From Nocardioidaceae bacterium (lineage in GTDB: Bacteria > Actinomycetota > Actinomycetes > Propionibacteriales > Nocardioidaceae), in the NCBI GenBank assembly GCA_017744365.1, contig JAGIBL010000003.1:62001-126000 (forward strand): DNA of 64,000 nt, written 5' to 3'. The translations under genes were made by a program, and so were the position numbers. Each line of letters opens with the position of its first letter. Within the stretch, counting starts at the first letter, position 1. The notes beneath the pieces are model-generated. The model searched no databases, had not been told where the DNA came from, and saw only the letters and a program-made list of their open reading frames with translations. Positions 54,372 through 63,515 of the stretch are shown here, in pieces.

Positions 54372-55640
54372 ATGTCCGGACTCATGAACGGCAGGAAGGC
54401 CAAGGCCGCCTCGCTGGTGCCACTGGCCATGCTCTCCGCCGTCGTCACGACGACGGCCTTCGGCATCGACAGCACCGCGAACGCCGGCAACAAGCAGAAC
54501 ACCGACCTTCCCGACGGCAGCGCGGTCCCCAGCCAGGCGATCAAGGCCCCGGCCAGCGTGCCGATCCCGGGCGCGATCGCCCCGGCCGTCCCGGACGGCA
54601 CCGCGGACGCGGTCGTCGCCGGTGCCTCCACCAGCGGCATCCCGTCGGCCGCCCTGTCGGCCTACCAGCGCGGCGCGCAGATCATCGACGCGGCCGACAC
54701 CACCTGCAACATCCCCTGGGAGCTGATCGCCGCGATCGGCCGGGTCGAGTCCAACCACGGCCAGTACGGCGGCAACGCGCTCGGCTCCGACGGCGTCAGC
54801 CGGCCCGGCGTCTTCGGCCCGCAGCTGAACGGCAAGAACGGCACCCAGGCGATCACCGACACCGACGGCGGCCAGCTCGACAAGGACGCCGTCTTCGACC
54901 GCGCGGTCGGCCCGATGCAGTTCATCCCCTCGACCTGGTCCTCGGTGAAGGTCGACGCGGACGGCGACGGCAAGCGCAACCCGCAGGACATCGACGACGC
55001 CTCGCTGGCCTCGGCGGTCTACCTCTGCTCCGGCTCCGACGACCTGTCCACCCGGGCGGGCCAGGAGGCCGCGGTCTTCCGCTACAACCACAGCCGCGCG
55101 TACGTCGACCTGGTGCTGCGGATCATGGAGGCCTACAGCCAGGGCGACTACACCGCGATCCCCTCGGGCACCTACGGCGGCACCGTGTTCTCACCGAGCT
55201 ACTCCTCGGCGATCGACAACCACCACGCCAAGGCCAAGAAGAACCGGCCGGCGCGACCGGGCCAGCCGACCAGCGGCAGCACCCCGGGCACCAGCAAGCC
55301 CGGCACGAGCACCCCGCAGACCCCGGTCGACCCGTCCACCCCGGTGGTGCCGCCGAAGACGACCGACCCGATCACCAAGGCGACCGAGGGCCTGACCGAC
55401 ACCCTCAACAACGTCACTGGCGGCGCCGTGAAGCCGGTCGTGGACACCCTGAACACGCTCACCGAGGCCCTGGACTTCTGCAACCAGCAGTTCGCCTCGA
55501 TCCCCGACCCGCTGCACCTGCTCGACGCCGCCAAGGCCAAGTGCGCCGCGCGGGTCCAGGGGATGACCAAGAGCGACGCCGGCGCGCTGATCCCGAACAC
55601 CCTCAACGCGATCCTGTCCTGGCTGGGCCTGCGTCTCTGA
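54372..55640 (+). CDS. secreted lytic murein transglycosylase
   Basis: This is a cell-wall lytic enzyme of 422 residues with an N-terminal signal/anchor segment, a linker, a lytic transglycosylase domain (about 95-260) with the catalytic glutamate 126 in IGRVESNHGQYGG and the later RAVGPMQFIPSTW and RYNHSRAYVDLVL, then a Pro/Thr/Ser-rich stalk and a short C-terminal part with two cysteines. It is of the MltB-like type common in actinobacteria. Confidence 0.88.
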   Translation: MSGLMNGRKAKAASLVPLAMLSAVVTTTAFGIDSTANAGNKQNTDLPDGSAVPSQAIKAPASVPIPGAIAPAVPDGTADAVVAGASTSGIPSAALSAYQRGAQIIDAADTTCNIPWELIAAIGRVESNHGQYGGNALGSDGVSRPGVFGPQLNGKNGTQAITDTDGGQLDKDAVFDRAVGPMQFIPSTWSSVKVDADGDGKRNPQDIDDASLASAVYLCSGSDDLSTRAGQEAAVFRYNHSRAYVDLVLRIMEAYSQGDYTAIPSGTYGGTVFSPSYSSAIDNHHAKAKKNRPARPGQPTSGSTPGTSKPGTSTPQTPVDPSTPVVPPKTTDPITKATEGLTDTLNNVTGGAVKPVVDTLNTLTEALDFCNQQFASIPDPLHLLDAAKAKCAARVQGMTKSDAGALIPNTLNAILSWLGLRL

Positions 55641-55657
55641 CTCTGACGTAGTCAGAG
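55641..55657 (+). terminator. hairpin after lytic transglycosylase
   Basis: CTCTGAC-GTA-GTCAGAG is a perfect 7-base-pair stem with a 3-base loop, starting right after the TGA stop. A second, longer-range inverted repeat AGCCGACCG (55660-55668) with CGGTCGGCT (55795-55803) spans the rest of the convergent gap. Confidence 0.6.
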
Positions 55658-55766
55658 GAAGCCGACCGGGCCGAAAGTGCGGAGGAGCGTTTGCGCGACG
55701 GAGCGCTTTCTGCCCTGTCGGCGAGGGGTCCACGCACGCTGTAGTGAGGCAAGAGCTGGCCCCGCG

Positions 55767-55790
55767 CGGGTTGGCCTGAAGCCCAACCCG
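55767..55790 (-). terminator. hairpin after hemB
   Basis: CGGGTTGG (55767-55774) and CCAACCCG (55783-55790) form an 8-base-pair stem with an 8-base loop, 17 bases past the hemB stop on the minus strand. Confidence 0.6.
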
Positions 55791-55806
55791 GTTTCGGTCG
55801 GCTCCC

Positions 55807-56784
55807 TCAGCGGCGCAGCAGCGAGGCTGCTTCGAGCGCCCAGTAGGTGAGGATGATGTCCGCGCCCGCGCGGCGGATCGAGGTCAGCGCCTCGAGGATG
55901 GCGGGCTCCCGGTCGATCCAGCCGTTCGCGGCGGCGGCCTCGATCATGGAGTACTCGCCCGAGACGTTGTACGCCGCCACCGGGACCTCCACCGCGGCCC
56001 GCACGGCGCTGAGCACGTCGAGGTAGCCGAGTGCCGGCTTGACCATGACGATGTCGGCGCCCTCGGCGACGTCGATGAGCGCCTCCCGGACGCCCTCGCG
56101 ACGGTTGCCGGGCTGCTGCTGGTAGGTCCGCCGGTCGCCCTGCAGCGAGGAGTCGACCGCCTCGCGGAAGGGGCCGTAGAACGCCGAGGCGTACTTCGCC
56201 GAGTAGGCCAGGATGCCGGTGCCCTGGTGCTCGGCCTCGTCGAGCGCGCGCCGGATCGCGGCCACCTGGCCGTCCATCATCCCGCTCGGGCTGACCAGGT
56301 CGACGCCGGCCGCGGCCTGGGCGACCGCCATCTCGGCGTACACCTCGAGGGTCCGGTCGTTGTCGACGTTGCCGTCCGGGTCGAGCACGCCGCAGTGGCC
56401 GTGGTCGGTGAACTCGTCCAGGCACAGGTCCGACATCACCGTGAGCTGGTCACCCACCTCGGCGACGACGTCGGTGATCGCCAGGTTGAGGATCCCGTGC
56501 GGGTCCGTGGCCCCGGACCCGAGCGGATCCTTCTCCGCCGGGATGCCGAAGAGCATCACCCCGCCGAGCCCGGAGGCGAGCGCCTCGGAAGCGGCCTTCT
56601 TCAGCGTCTCCCGGGTGTGCTGGACGACGCCGGGCATCGAGCCGATCGGGACCGGCTCGGTCGCCCCCTCGCGCACGAACAGCGGCAGCACCAGGTGCCG
56701 CGGGTCCAGGTCGGTCTCCCCGACGAGCCGGCGCAGCGCCGGGGTACGACGGAGACGACGAGGGCGTACGTCGGGAAAGACCAT
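55807..56784 (-). CDS. hemB: porphobilinogen synthase
   Basis: The enzyme condenses two 5-aminolevulinate molecules to porphobilinogen. The 325-residue product has [32 protein letters not shown], and the two active-site lysines in [14 protein letters not shown] and [13 protein letters not shown]. The ATG at 56784 follows the hemD stop by 10 bases; the frame open further upstream is inside hemD. It is the last gene of the rex-hem operon. Confidence 0.95.
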   Translation of the reverse strand: MVFPDVRPRRLRRTPALRRLVGETDLDPRHLVLPLFVREGATEPVPIGSMPGVVQHTRETLKKAASEALASGLGGVMLFGIPAEKDPLGSGATDPHGILNLAITDVVAEVGDQLTVMSDLCLDEFTDHGHCGVLDPDGNVDNDRTLEVYAEMAVAQAAAGVDLVSPSGMMDGQVAAIRRALDEAEHQGTGILAYSAKYASAFYGPFREAVDSSLQGDRRTYQQQPGNRREGVREALIDVAEGADIVMVKPALGYLDVLSAVRAAVEVPVAAYNVSGEYSMIEAAAANGWIDREPAILEALTSIRRAGADIILTYWALEAASLLRR

Positions 56785-56794
56785 GCCCTTCAGG

Positions 56795-58477
56795 CTACTT
56801 GGACCCTGCCCGCCGGCGACCGGACGGACGCCGCTCGGACGGCTTGGTGACCGGCTGGCCGGCCTCGACCATGGACGCCCGGCGCGCGGCACCGAAGTCG
56901 GCGAGCGCGTCGGCGAGCTCCTCGGCGGAGGGGTGCGCGGCCATCACGTCGACCCGCAGGCCGTGCTCCTCGGCGGTCTTCGCCGTGGCCGGGCCGATGC
57001 AGGCGATGATCGTGGAGGCGTGCGGCTTGCCGGCGATGCCGACCAGGTTGCGCACCGTCGAGGACGAGGTGAACACGACCGCGTCGAACTTGCCGGTCTT
57101 GATCGCCTCGCGGGTCGGCGCCGGCGGCGGGGCGGCCCGCACGGTCCGGTACGCGGTCACGTCGTCGACCTCCCAGCCCAGGTCCACCAGGCCGGCGACC
57201 AGGGTCTCGGTGGCGATGTCCGCGCGCGGCAGGAACACCCGGTTGATCGGGTCCAGGACCTCGTCGTACGGCGGCCAGTCCTCCAGCAGCCCGGCAGCCG
57301 ACTGCTCCCCCGAGGGAACCAGGTCGGCCCGCAGGCCCCACTCGAGCAGCGACGCGGCGGTCTTCTCGCCGACCGCGGCGATCTTGAGACCCGAGAACGC
57401 GCGCGCGTCCAGGCCGTACTCCTCGAACTTCTCGCGTACGGCGCGGACCGCGTTGACCGAGGTGAAGGCGATCCACTCGTAGCGACCCTCGACCAGGCCA
57501 CGGACGGCCTTGTCCATCTGCAGCGGGTTCCGCGGCGGCTCGACCGAGATGGTCGGCACCTCCTCGGGCTCCGCTCCGTAGCCGCGAAGCCGGCTGGACA
57601 GCCCGCCGGCCTGCTCCTTGGTGCGCGGCACCAGCACCCGCCAGCCGAACAGCGGCTTGTTCTCGAACCAGCTCAGCTGCTCGCGCAGGTCCACGACCGG
57701 CCCGATCACGGTGACCGCGGGCGCCTCCATCCGGGCGGCGCGGGCGTCGGCGGCGATGCTCGCCAGCGTGGAGACCAGGGTGCGCTGCGTGGTCACGGTG
57801 CCGGTGCGGGTCATCGAGACCGGGGTCTGCGGGTCCCGGCCGGCGGCGACCAGCTCGGCGGCGATGTCGGCGATGCCGCCGACGGCGGAGAGCAGCACCA
57901 GCACCGGGCGGTCGACGTACGAGCTCCAGTCGATCGACGCACCGCTGCACGACAGCACGGTGATCTCACGGTGGTTCTTCGTCGTCAGCGGGATGCCCGC
58001 GTACGCCGGCACCGCGTTGACCGCGGAGACGCCGGGCACGATCTCGAAGCCGATGCCGGCCTTCGAGCACGCCTGCGCTTCCTCCGGGCCCGAGGCGTAG
58101 AGGAACGGGTCGCCGGTCATCAGCCGGACCACGCGCTTGCCGGTGCGGGCCTGCTTGGTGACCACCTTCGCGCGCGCGGCGTGCGTCAGCGGCTGGCCGT
58201 CCTCGCCGAAGCCACCGTCCACGAAGAGCGGTCCGGCCGGCTCGACCGGAGCCTCGGCGCCCTCCTCGGCCTCCTCGACCGGGTGGATCGTCAGCCCGAG
58301 CAGCGCACGGACCATGGTCTCGTGCTCGGGCTGCTCGGTCACCACGATCTCGGCGTCGCGAAGCAGCTCGACGGCGCGCACGGTGAGCAGGTCGGGATCA
58401 CCGGGGCCGGCGCCGACGAACGACACCCACCGGGTCTGCCGACCAGTGGGGCTGGTGCTAGTTGCAGTCTTGGTCAC
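56795..58477 (-). CDS. hemD: uroporphyrinogen-III C-methyltransferase / synthase fusion
   Basis: This is a two-domain protein of 560 residues. Residues of about 16-260 form a SAM-dependent uroporphyrinogen-III methyltransferase ([50 protein letters not shown]), and about 270-540 a uroporphyrinogen-III synthase ([30 protein letters not shown]). The fusion is usual in actinobacteria and links haem with sirohaem and corrinoid branches. It overlaps hemC by 4 bases. Confidence 0.93.
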   Translation of the reverse strand: MTKTATSTSPTGRQTRWVSFVGAGPGDPDLLTVRAVELLRDAEIVVTEQPEHETMVRALLGLTIHPVEEAEEGAEAPVEPAGPLFVDGGFGEDGQPLTHAARAKVVTKQARTGKRVVRLMTGDPFLYASGPEEAQACSKAGIGFEIVPGVSAVNAVPAYAGIPLTTKNHREITVLSCSGASIDWSSYVDRPVLVLLSAVGGIADIAAELVAAGRDPQTPVSMTRTGTVTTQRTLVSTLASIAADARAARMEAPAVTVIGPVVDLREQLSWFENKPLFGWRVLVPRTKEQAGGLSSRLRGYGAEPEEVPTISVEPPRNPLQMDKAVRGLVEGRYEWIAFTSVNAVRAVREKFEEYGLDARAFSGLKIAAVGEKTAASLLEWGLRADLVPSGEQSAAGLLEDWPPYDEVLDPINRVFLPRADIATETLVAGLVDLGWEVDDVTAYRTVRAAPPPAPTREAIKTGKFDAVVFTSSSTVRNLVGIAGKPHASTIIACIGPATAKTAEEHGLRVDVMAAHPSAEELADALADFGAARRASMVEAGQPVTKPSERRPSGRRRAGSK

Positions 58478-59478
58478 TGTCTGCCTTCTTGCTGTCCTTG
58501 CGGTCGGTCACTTCGTTCCCCCGCGGCTTCGCCGGCGGGGGCTGGTGATTCGTTCAAGAGATCGTGGGCGCCGTCGGCGATCATCTCGGCGGCGAGCTTG
58601 CGGCCCAGGTCCTCCGGGTCGCCGGCCGGGCCGGCGGCGGAGCGTCGTACGGCGAGAGCGCCATCGAGCGAACAGGCGACCGCCCGCACCCAGAGCTCGG
58701 GCGGCGAATCGGGACCCTCGTCGCCCTCGACCACCTCGGCCAGAGCACCCACCGGGGCGGAGCAGCCCGCCTCGAGCTCGGCCAGCACGACCCGCTCGGC
58801 GGTGACGGCGGCCCGGGTGTGCGGGTCGTCGAGAGCATCGCGGAGCAGGGCGACCAGGTCGGCGTCGGCCGCACGGCACTCGACAGCGAGCGCACCCTGC
58901 CCGGGCGCGGGCAGCACCTGGATCGGGTCGAGCACCTCGGTGACGTCGTCGAGCCGGCCGAGCCGGGCCAGGCCGGCACGGGCCAGGATGACCGCGTCCA
59001 GCTCGCCGGAGCGAACCTTGCCGATCCGGGTGTCCACGTTGCCGCGCAGCCCGGTCAGCTCGATGCCGAGACCGAGGGCGGCCAGCTGGGCCACCCGTCG
59101 CGGTGAGCCGGTCCCGACCTTGCTGCTCGGCGGCAGCTCGCCCAGGGTGAGCCCGTCGCGGGCGACGACCACGTCGCGCGGGTCCTCGCGGGTCGGGATC
59201 GCGGCCAGCGCGATGCCCTCGGCCGGGGCGGTGGGCAGGTCCTTGAGCGAGTGCACGGCCAGGTCCACCTCACCGCGCAGCAGCGCCTCGCGCAGCGCGC
59301 TGACGAAGACGCCGGTGCCGCCGAGGCTGGCCAGGGGCGCCGTGCTCACGTCGCCCTCGGTGGAGACGGTGACCAGCTCGACCGCACGACCGGTGCGCTC
59401 GGTGAGCAGGTCGGCGATGTACTGGCTCTGGGTACGGGCCAGCGCGGACGCGCGGGTACCGAGTCGGAGGGTCGTCAT
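58474..59478 (-). CDS. hemC: hydroxymethylbilane synthase
   Basis: The enzyme polymerises four porphobilinogens. The 334-residue product has LRLGTRASALARTQSQYIAD, AVHSLKDLPT, GTGSPRRVAQL, LRGNVDTRIGKV, and the dipyrromethane-cofactor cysteine in ELEAGCSAPVGA. The tail of about 30 residues is acidic and Gln-rich. It overlaps hemA by 4 bases. Confidence 0.95.
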   Translation of the reverse strand: MTTLRLGTRASALARTQSQYIADLLTERTGRAVELVTVSTEGDVSTAPLASLGGTGVFVSALREALLRGEVDLAVHSLKDLPTAPAEGIALAAIPTREDPRDVVVARDGLTLGELPPSSKVGTGSPRRVAQLAALGLGIELTGLRGNVDTRIGKVRSGELDAVILARAGLARLGRLDDVTEVLDPIQVLPAPGQGALAVECRAADADLVALLRDALDDPHTRAAVTAERVVLAELEAGCSAPVGALAEVVEGDEGPDSPPELWVRAVACSLDGALAVRRSAAGPAGDPEDLGRKLAAEMIADGAHDLLNESPAPAGEAAGERSDRPQGQQEGRQ

Positions 59479-60761
59479 ACGCCCTCCACCCGGGTCACGG
59501 CGTCGACAGCGTCGGAGTCGAGCGCGAACAGCTCGGCGAGCGCGGCGGCGTAGGAGATCGCGCCGCTCTCGTTGGCCAGCTCCTTGACCCGCACGGTCGG
59601 CTGGTGCAGCAGCTTGTCGGCGACCCGCCGCACGGCCTGCTCGATCTCGGCACGGGCCGCGTCGTCGAGGTCCGGCAGCCGGCCGGCCAGCCGCTGCAGC
59701 TCGGTCTCGACCACGCCGGTCGCCATGGTGCGCAGCGCGACCACGGTCGGGGTGACGCTGGCCGAGCGGCGCGCGCTGAGGAAGGCGGCGAGCTCCTGGC
59801 CCACGATCCTGCGTACGTCGGCGACCTCGGCGCGCTCGCCGGTGCTCTCCAGCTCGGCGGCCAGGGTGGCCAGGTCGACCAGCAGCACGCCCGGCTCGTC
59901 GCCGACCGCCGGGTCGACGTCGCGGGGCAGGGCCAGGTCGATGACGGCAAGCGGGCGCTCGTCGGCACGGGCGGCCCGCAGGCCGTCCAGGTCGAGCTGC
60001 AGCCCGGTGGAGTCGGTGCAGCTGATGACCAGGTCCACGCCGGACAGCTCGGTGCCGACCTGGTCCAGGCCGACCGCGCGGCCGCCGTACTGCTCGGCCA
60101 GTCGCTTCGCGCGTGCCGGGGTCCGGTTCGCGACCACGATCGAGGCACCGGTGCGGGACAGGGTGGCGGCGGCGAGCCCGGCCATCGCGCCGGCGCCGAC
60201 GACGAGGGCGCGCAGGCCCTCCTCCTTGCCCAGGTGGTCAACGGCCTGGGCGAGCGCGGCGGAGACCAGCGAGGGGCCGGCCTTGTCGATGTCGGTCTCG
60301 GCGTGCGAGCGCTTGCCGACCCGCAGCGCCTGCTGGAACAGCGAGTTCAGCGCCGGGCCGACGGTGCCGGACTCCTGCCCGACCCGCAGTGCCTCGCGGG
60401 CCTGCCCGAGGATCTGGCTCTCGCCGACCACCATCGAGTCCAGGCCGGAGGCGACGTGGAACAGGTGCGAGACGGCGCCGTCGTCGTAGTGCACGTACAG
60501 GTTCGGCACCAGCCGCTCGGCGGGCTCCGGGCTCGGGGTGAGGATCAGCCGGGAGATCGCCTCGACGCTGCCGTGGAACCGGTCGACCTCGGCGTACACC
60601 TCGATGCGGTTGCAGGTCGAGAGCACCGTCGCCTCGGTGACGTGCTCGAGGTCGGCGACCTCGCGGACCAGCTTGGCGGTGCCCTCGGAGTCACGGGCGA
60701 CCTGCTCCAGCACCTTCACCGGCGCGGAGTTGTGCGAGACGCCCACGATCAGAACGCTCAT
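59475..60761 (-). CDS. hemA: glutamyl-tRNA reductase
   Basis: The enzyme makes glutamate-1-semialdehyde from glutamyl-tRNA, the first committed step of haem synthesis and its usual control point. The 428-residue product has the catalytic Cys50 in VLSTCNRIEVYAEV, GESQILGQ, the NADPH site LVVGAGAMAGLAA and a C-terminal dimerisation helix. The gap of 76 bases to rex holds inverted repeats but no obvious promoter, so it is probably co-transcribed with rex. Confidence 0.95.
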   Translation of the reverse strand: MSVLIVGVSHNSAPVKVLEQVARDSEGTAKLVREVADLEHVTEATVLSTCNRIEVYAEVDRFHGSVEAISRLILTPSPEPAERLVPNLYVHYDDGAVSHLFHVASGLDSMVVGESQILGQAREALRVGQESGTVGPALNSLFQQALRVGKRSHAETDIDKAGPSLVSAALAQAVDHLGKEEGLRALVVGAGAMAGLAAATLSRTGASIVVANRTPARAKRLAEQYGGRAVGLDQVGTELSGVDLVISCTDSTGLQLDLDGLRAARADERPLAVIDLALPRDVDPAVGDEPGVLLVDLATLAAELESTGERAEVADVRRIVGQELAAFLSARRSASVTPTVVALRTMATGVVETELQRLAGRLPDLDDAARAEIEQAVRRVADKLLHQPTVRVKELANESGAISYAAALAELFALDSDAVDAVTRVEGV

Positions 60762-60783
60762 CGGCGGCCTCGCTTCGCGTCGG

Positions 60784-60802
60784 CCGCACGCTGAGCGTGC
60801 GG
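60784..60802. repeat. hairpin between rex and hemA
   Basis: CCGCACGCT-G-AGCGTGCGG is a perfect 9-base-pair inverted repeat with one central base. A second, imperfect repeat of CGCTCGCTGCGCTCGC type follows near the rex stop. It might moderate read-through or stabilise the processed hem message. Confidence 0.55.
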
Positions 60803-60837
60803 ACGGCTGCGTTGGATGAGTCGCTCGCTGCGCTCGC

Positions 60838-61500
60838 TCATGCCGGCACCCCCTCGAGGTCAGGGCCGCCGTTCGACTTGCGCTGCTCGTGGTAGGCGAG
60901 GATCTGCAGCTCGCTGGACAGGTCGACCATCCGGACGTCGACCTCCTCGGGCACCGAGAGCACCGACGGCGCGAAGTTCAGGATGCTGCGGATGCCGGCG
61001 CCGACCATCGAGTCGCAGACCGACTGCGCGGCGGCGGCCGGGGTGGCGATCACGCCGATGGCGACCCCGTGCTCGCGGACGATCGCGGCCAGCTCGGTGA
61101 ACGGCCGGATCTGCAGCCCGGCGACCAGCTCGCCGTGCCGGCTCGTGTCGGCGTCGAGCAGCGCGACGGTCCGGAAGCCGCGCGAGCTGAACCCGGAGTA
61201 GTTCGCCAGCGCGTGCCCGAGGTTGCCGATGCCGACGATGACGACCGGCCAGTCCTGGGTCAGCCCGATCTCGCGGGAGATCTGGTAGCGCAGGTACTCC
61301 ACGTCGTACCCGACGCCGCGGGTGCCGTAGGAGCCGAGGTGGGAGAGGTCCTTGCGCAGCTTCGCCGAGTTCACGCCGGCGGCGGTCGCCAGCTCCTCCG
61401 ACGAGCAGGTGCGGATGTCGCCCTCGAGGAGTGCGTTGAGAGCCCGGAGGTACACGGGGAGGCGCGCGACGGTCGCCTCGGGGATACGCGTAGGGCTCAC
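60838..61500 (-). CDS. rex: redox-sensing transcriptional repressor Rex
   Basis: Rex binds DNA when NADH is low and lets go when NADH rises. The 220-residue product has a winged-helix domain (VARLPVYLRALNALLEGD; SEELATAAGVNSAKLRKDLS) and a Rossmann domain (VVIVGIGNLGHAL), with the C-terminal domain-swapped helix. The GTG at 61500 is chosen because GGAGAG lies six bases upstream; the TTG at 61506 is too close to it. The gene order rex-hemA-hemC-hemD-hemB is that of Streptomyces. Confidence 0.95.
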   Translation of the reverse strand: MSPTRIPEATVARLPVYLRALNALLEGDIRTCSSEELATAAGVNSAKLRKDLSHLGSYGTRGVGYDVEYLRYQISREIGLTQDWPVVIVGIGNLGHALANYSGFSSRGFRTVALLDADTSRHGELVAGLQIRPFTELAAIVREHGVAIGVIATPAAAAQSVCDSMVGAGIRSILNFAPSVLSVPEEVDVRMVDLSSELQILAYHEQRKSNGGPDLEGVPA

Positions 61501-61544
61501 GGTCAACTCTCCAGCAACACGCTCGGATGCGCGTTAGCTCACTC

Positions 61545-61575
61545 ACCATAAGAGTTTGTGAACGCGAGAACAAAC
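61545..61575 (-). promoter_or_regulatory. rex promoter with Rex-like operator
   Basis: On the minus strand TTGTTC (61573-61568) and TATGGT (61550-61545) form a -35/-10 pair with a 17-base spacer. The -35 lies in TTGTTCTCGCGTTCACAA (61573-61556), which has one perfect Rex half-site (TTCACAA) and one degenerate half. Autoregulation of rex-hem is inferred. Confidence 0.6.
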
Positions 61576-61616
61576 TGAGCTACCACAGGTGAGATGTATG
61601 CCACGAAGGGGGGTGG

Positions 61617-61856
61617 CTATCGGGTGAGCGCCGCGCGCAGCCTCGCCTCGTCCACCCGCCAGAAGTCGTGCTGGGCACCGTCCACGAAGGTGACCGGGAT
61701 CTGCTCCCCGAAGCGGCGCACCAGGTCGGGGTCGGTGGTGATGTCCACCTCGTCGTACGACGTGCCGACCTCGGCGCAGACGCGCTCGATCACCGCCCGG
61801 GCGTCGTCGCACAGATGGCAGCCGGGCTTGGAGTACAGCGTGACGCGGGCGCTCAT
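61617..61856 (-). CDS. glutaredoxin family protein
   Basis: This 79-residue thioredoxin-fold protein has the active site CHLC (Cys13, Cys16) in YSKPGCHLCDDA and the conserved cis-proline segment QIPVTFVDG. In an actinobacterium it probably works with mycothiol or thioredoxin. It overlaps the acyl-CoA ligase gene by 4 bases upstream and lies directly upstream of the rex promoter. Confidence 0.88.
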   Translation of the reverse strand: MSARVTLYSKPGCHLCDDARAVIERVCAEVGTSYDEVDITTDPDLVRRFGEQIPVTFVDGAQHDFWRVDEARLRAALTR

Positions 61857-63442
61857 TCGAGCAAGCCCAGCGCCCGGCGCCGCTCGGTGGCGCGCAGCCG
61901 GCCCTTCTGCACCTTGCCGGTCACGGTGTACGGCAGCGCCTCGACCACGTGGATCACCGAGGGCTGCTTGAACCCGGCCAGCCGGCCGGCGGCGTGCGTG
62001 CGCACCCGCTCGGCGAGCGTGCCGGGGTCCACCTCACCCGCGGGCTTGACGTAGGCGACCACGGCCTCGCCGGTCAGCTCGTCGTCGACCCCGATCACCG
62101 CGACGCCGTCTACCTCGGCGAGCTCGGCGATCACCTCCTCGACCTCGGAGGGGTAGACGTTGAAGCCCGAGACGATCACCAGCTCCTTGAGCCGGTCCAC
62201 CAGGATCAGGTCGCCGGCCGCGTCCAGGTAGCCGACGTCGCCGGTCGGCCACCAGCCGTCCTCGTCCGGGCCGTCGGCGCCGTCGGGCCAGTAGCCGGAG
62301 AACAGGTTCGCGCCTCGGACGAGGATCTCGCCACCGTCCTCGTCCTCCGGGGGCCGGCCGTCCTCGTCGACCAGGCGCAGCTCGATGCCGGGCAGCGCGG
62401 CCCCGACCGAGCGCCGGTCCGGGTCGGTGCTGCACAGCGTCGAGGTGACCACCGGGGCGGCCTCGGTGAGCCCGTAGCCCTGCTGCACCCGGATCCCGGT
62501 GCGCTTCTCGAAGGCCTCCACCAGGTCGGGATCCAGCGGCGCCGAGCCGGAGAGCACCGTGCGCACCGGACCGAGCCGGTCCTCCAGGCCGGGCAGCTGC
62601 ATCCAGTAGGCGAAGACCGGCGGCGCGACCGGGAGCACCGAGATCGCCTCGTCCTCGACGATGTCCAGCGACCCCTCCGGGTCGAAGCCGTCGACGAGCA
62701 CGATCCGGGCGTGCTGGCGGACCACCTGGCCGAGCACGGCGTTGAGGCCGTAGACGTGGAAGAGCGGGAGCACCCCGAAGACGACGTCGCGGCCGGTGAT
62801 CATGGCCGGCTCGACCTCGGCGACCTGGTCGATGTTCGCGCGCAGGGCCCGGTGGCTCAGCATCGCCGCGCGCGGCCGGCCCGACGTGCCCGAGGTGTAG
62901 AGCAGCACCGCGAGCGACTCGGGGTCGGTCTCCCCCGGCACCGGGTCGCCCGTCTCCAGGACCAGGTGGTCCCAGGACCGTTCGCCGGGCTCGAGGGTGG
63001 TGCCGATGCTGACGATCCGCGGCGGCGCCGGTGCGTCCGGGTGACCCTCGGCACCGGCGGCGATCGCCTCGGCGACGCCGGCCACGGCGGCCCGGACCAG
63101 GGAGATCGTGCTCGGGTCGGCGATCACCATCCGGGAGCCGGAGTCGACGAGCATCCGGAGCACCTCACCGGTGGCGCTGCGCGGGTTCACCGGGACGGCG
63201 ACCATCCGGGCCCGGAGAACGCCGAGGTAGCTGGCCACGAACTCGATCCGGTTGGTGGTCGCGATCATCACCCGGTAGCCGGCGACCATGCCGGCGGCGG
63301 AGAGGCCGTGCGCGACCCGGTCGGCCAGGTCGTCGAGCGCGGCCCAGGTCACGGTGCGCCCGGTCGCGGCCTCGGAGACGGCGATCTTGTCGGGCTCGGT
63401 CCGGGCGGCCGTCTCCAGCAGCTCAGCCAGGTTCGTCGCCAT
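61853..63442 (-). CDS. AMP-binding acyl-CoA ligase
   Basis: This is a long-chain fatty-acid-CoA ligase-like enzyme of 529 residues, with the P-loop VLLYTSGTSGRPRAAMLSH, the A5-type motif GYGLTEAAP, the hinge GWWPTGDVGYLD / VDRLKELVIVSGFNVYPSE, and the C-terminal catalytic lysine in TVTGKVQKGRLR. The start MATNLAELLET is the ATG at 63442; codons further upstream overlap the divergent phosphatase gene. The acyl substrate is unknown. Confidence 0.9.
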   Translation of the reverse strand: MATNLAELLETAARTEPDKIAVSEAATGRTVTWAALDDLADRVAHGLSAAGMVAGYRVMIATTNRIEFVASYLGVLRARMVAVPVNPRSATGEVLRMLVDSGSRMVIADPSTISLVRAAVAGVAEAIAAGAEGHPDAPAPPRIVSIGTTLEPGERSWDHLVLETGDPVPGETDPESLAVLLYTSGTSGRPRAAMLSHRALRANIDQVAEVEPAMITGRDVVFGVLPLFHVYGLNAVLGQVVRQHARIVLVDGFDPEGSLDIVEDEAISVLPVAPPVFAYWMQLPGLEDRLGPVRTVLSGSAPLDPDLVEAFEKRTGIRVQQGYGLTEAAPVVTSTLCSTDPDRRSVGAALPGIELRLVDEDGRPPEDEDGGEILVRGANLFSGYWPDGADGPDEDGWWPTGDVGYLDAAGDLILVDRLKELVIVSGFNVYPSEVEEVIAELAEVDGVAVIGVDDELTGEAVVAYVKPAGEVDPGTLAERVRTHAAGRLAGFKQPSVIHVVEALPYTVTGKVQKGRLRATERRRALGLLE

Positions 63443-63502
63443 CCGGGGAGTCTCGCACAGGCGATCGAGCCGAGCGCAGCGCTTCGGGAGAACCCGACGC
63501 TC

Positions 63503-63508
63503 TAGGGT
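63503..63508 (+). promoter_or_regulatory. -10 element of HAD phosphatase gene, leaderless start
   Basis: TAGGGT ends seven bases before the GTG at 63516. It is one of at least ten genes in the window with this arrangement. Confidence 0.5.
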
Positions 63509-63515
63509 GGAACCC

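Noticed and set aside
56213-59587. Very long open frame on the plus strand opposite the hem genes
   Set aside because: It lies antisense to hemB, hemD and hemC, which have clear motifs. The translation is Arg/Pro/Ser-rich with no domain, as expected for a non-coding frame in high-GC DNA.
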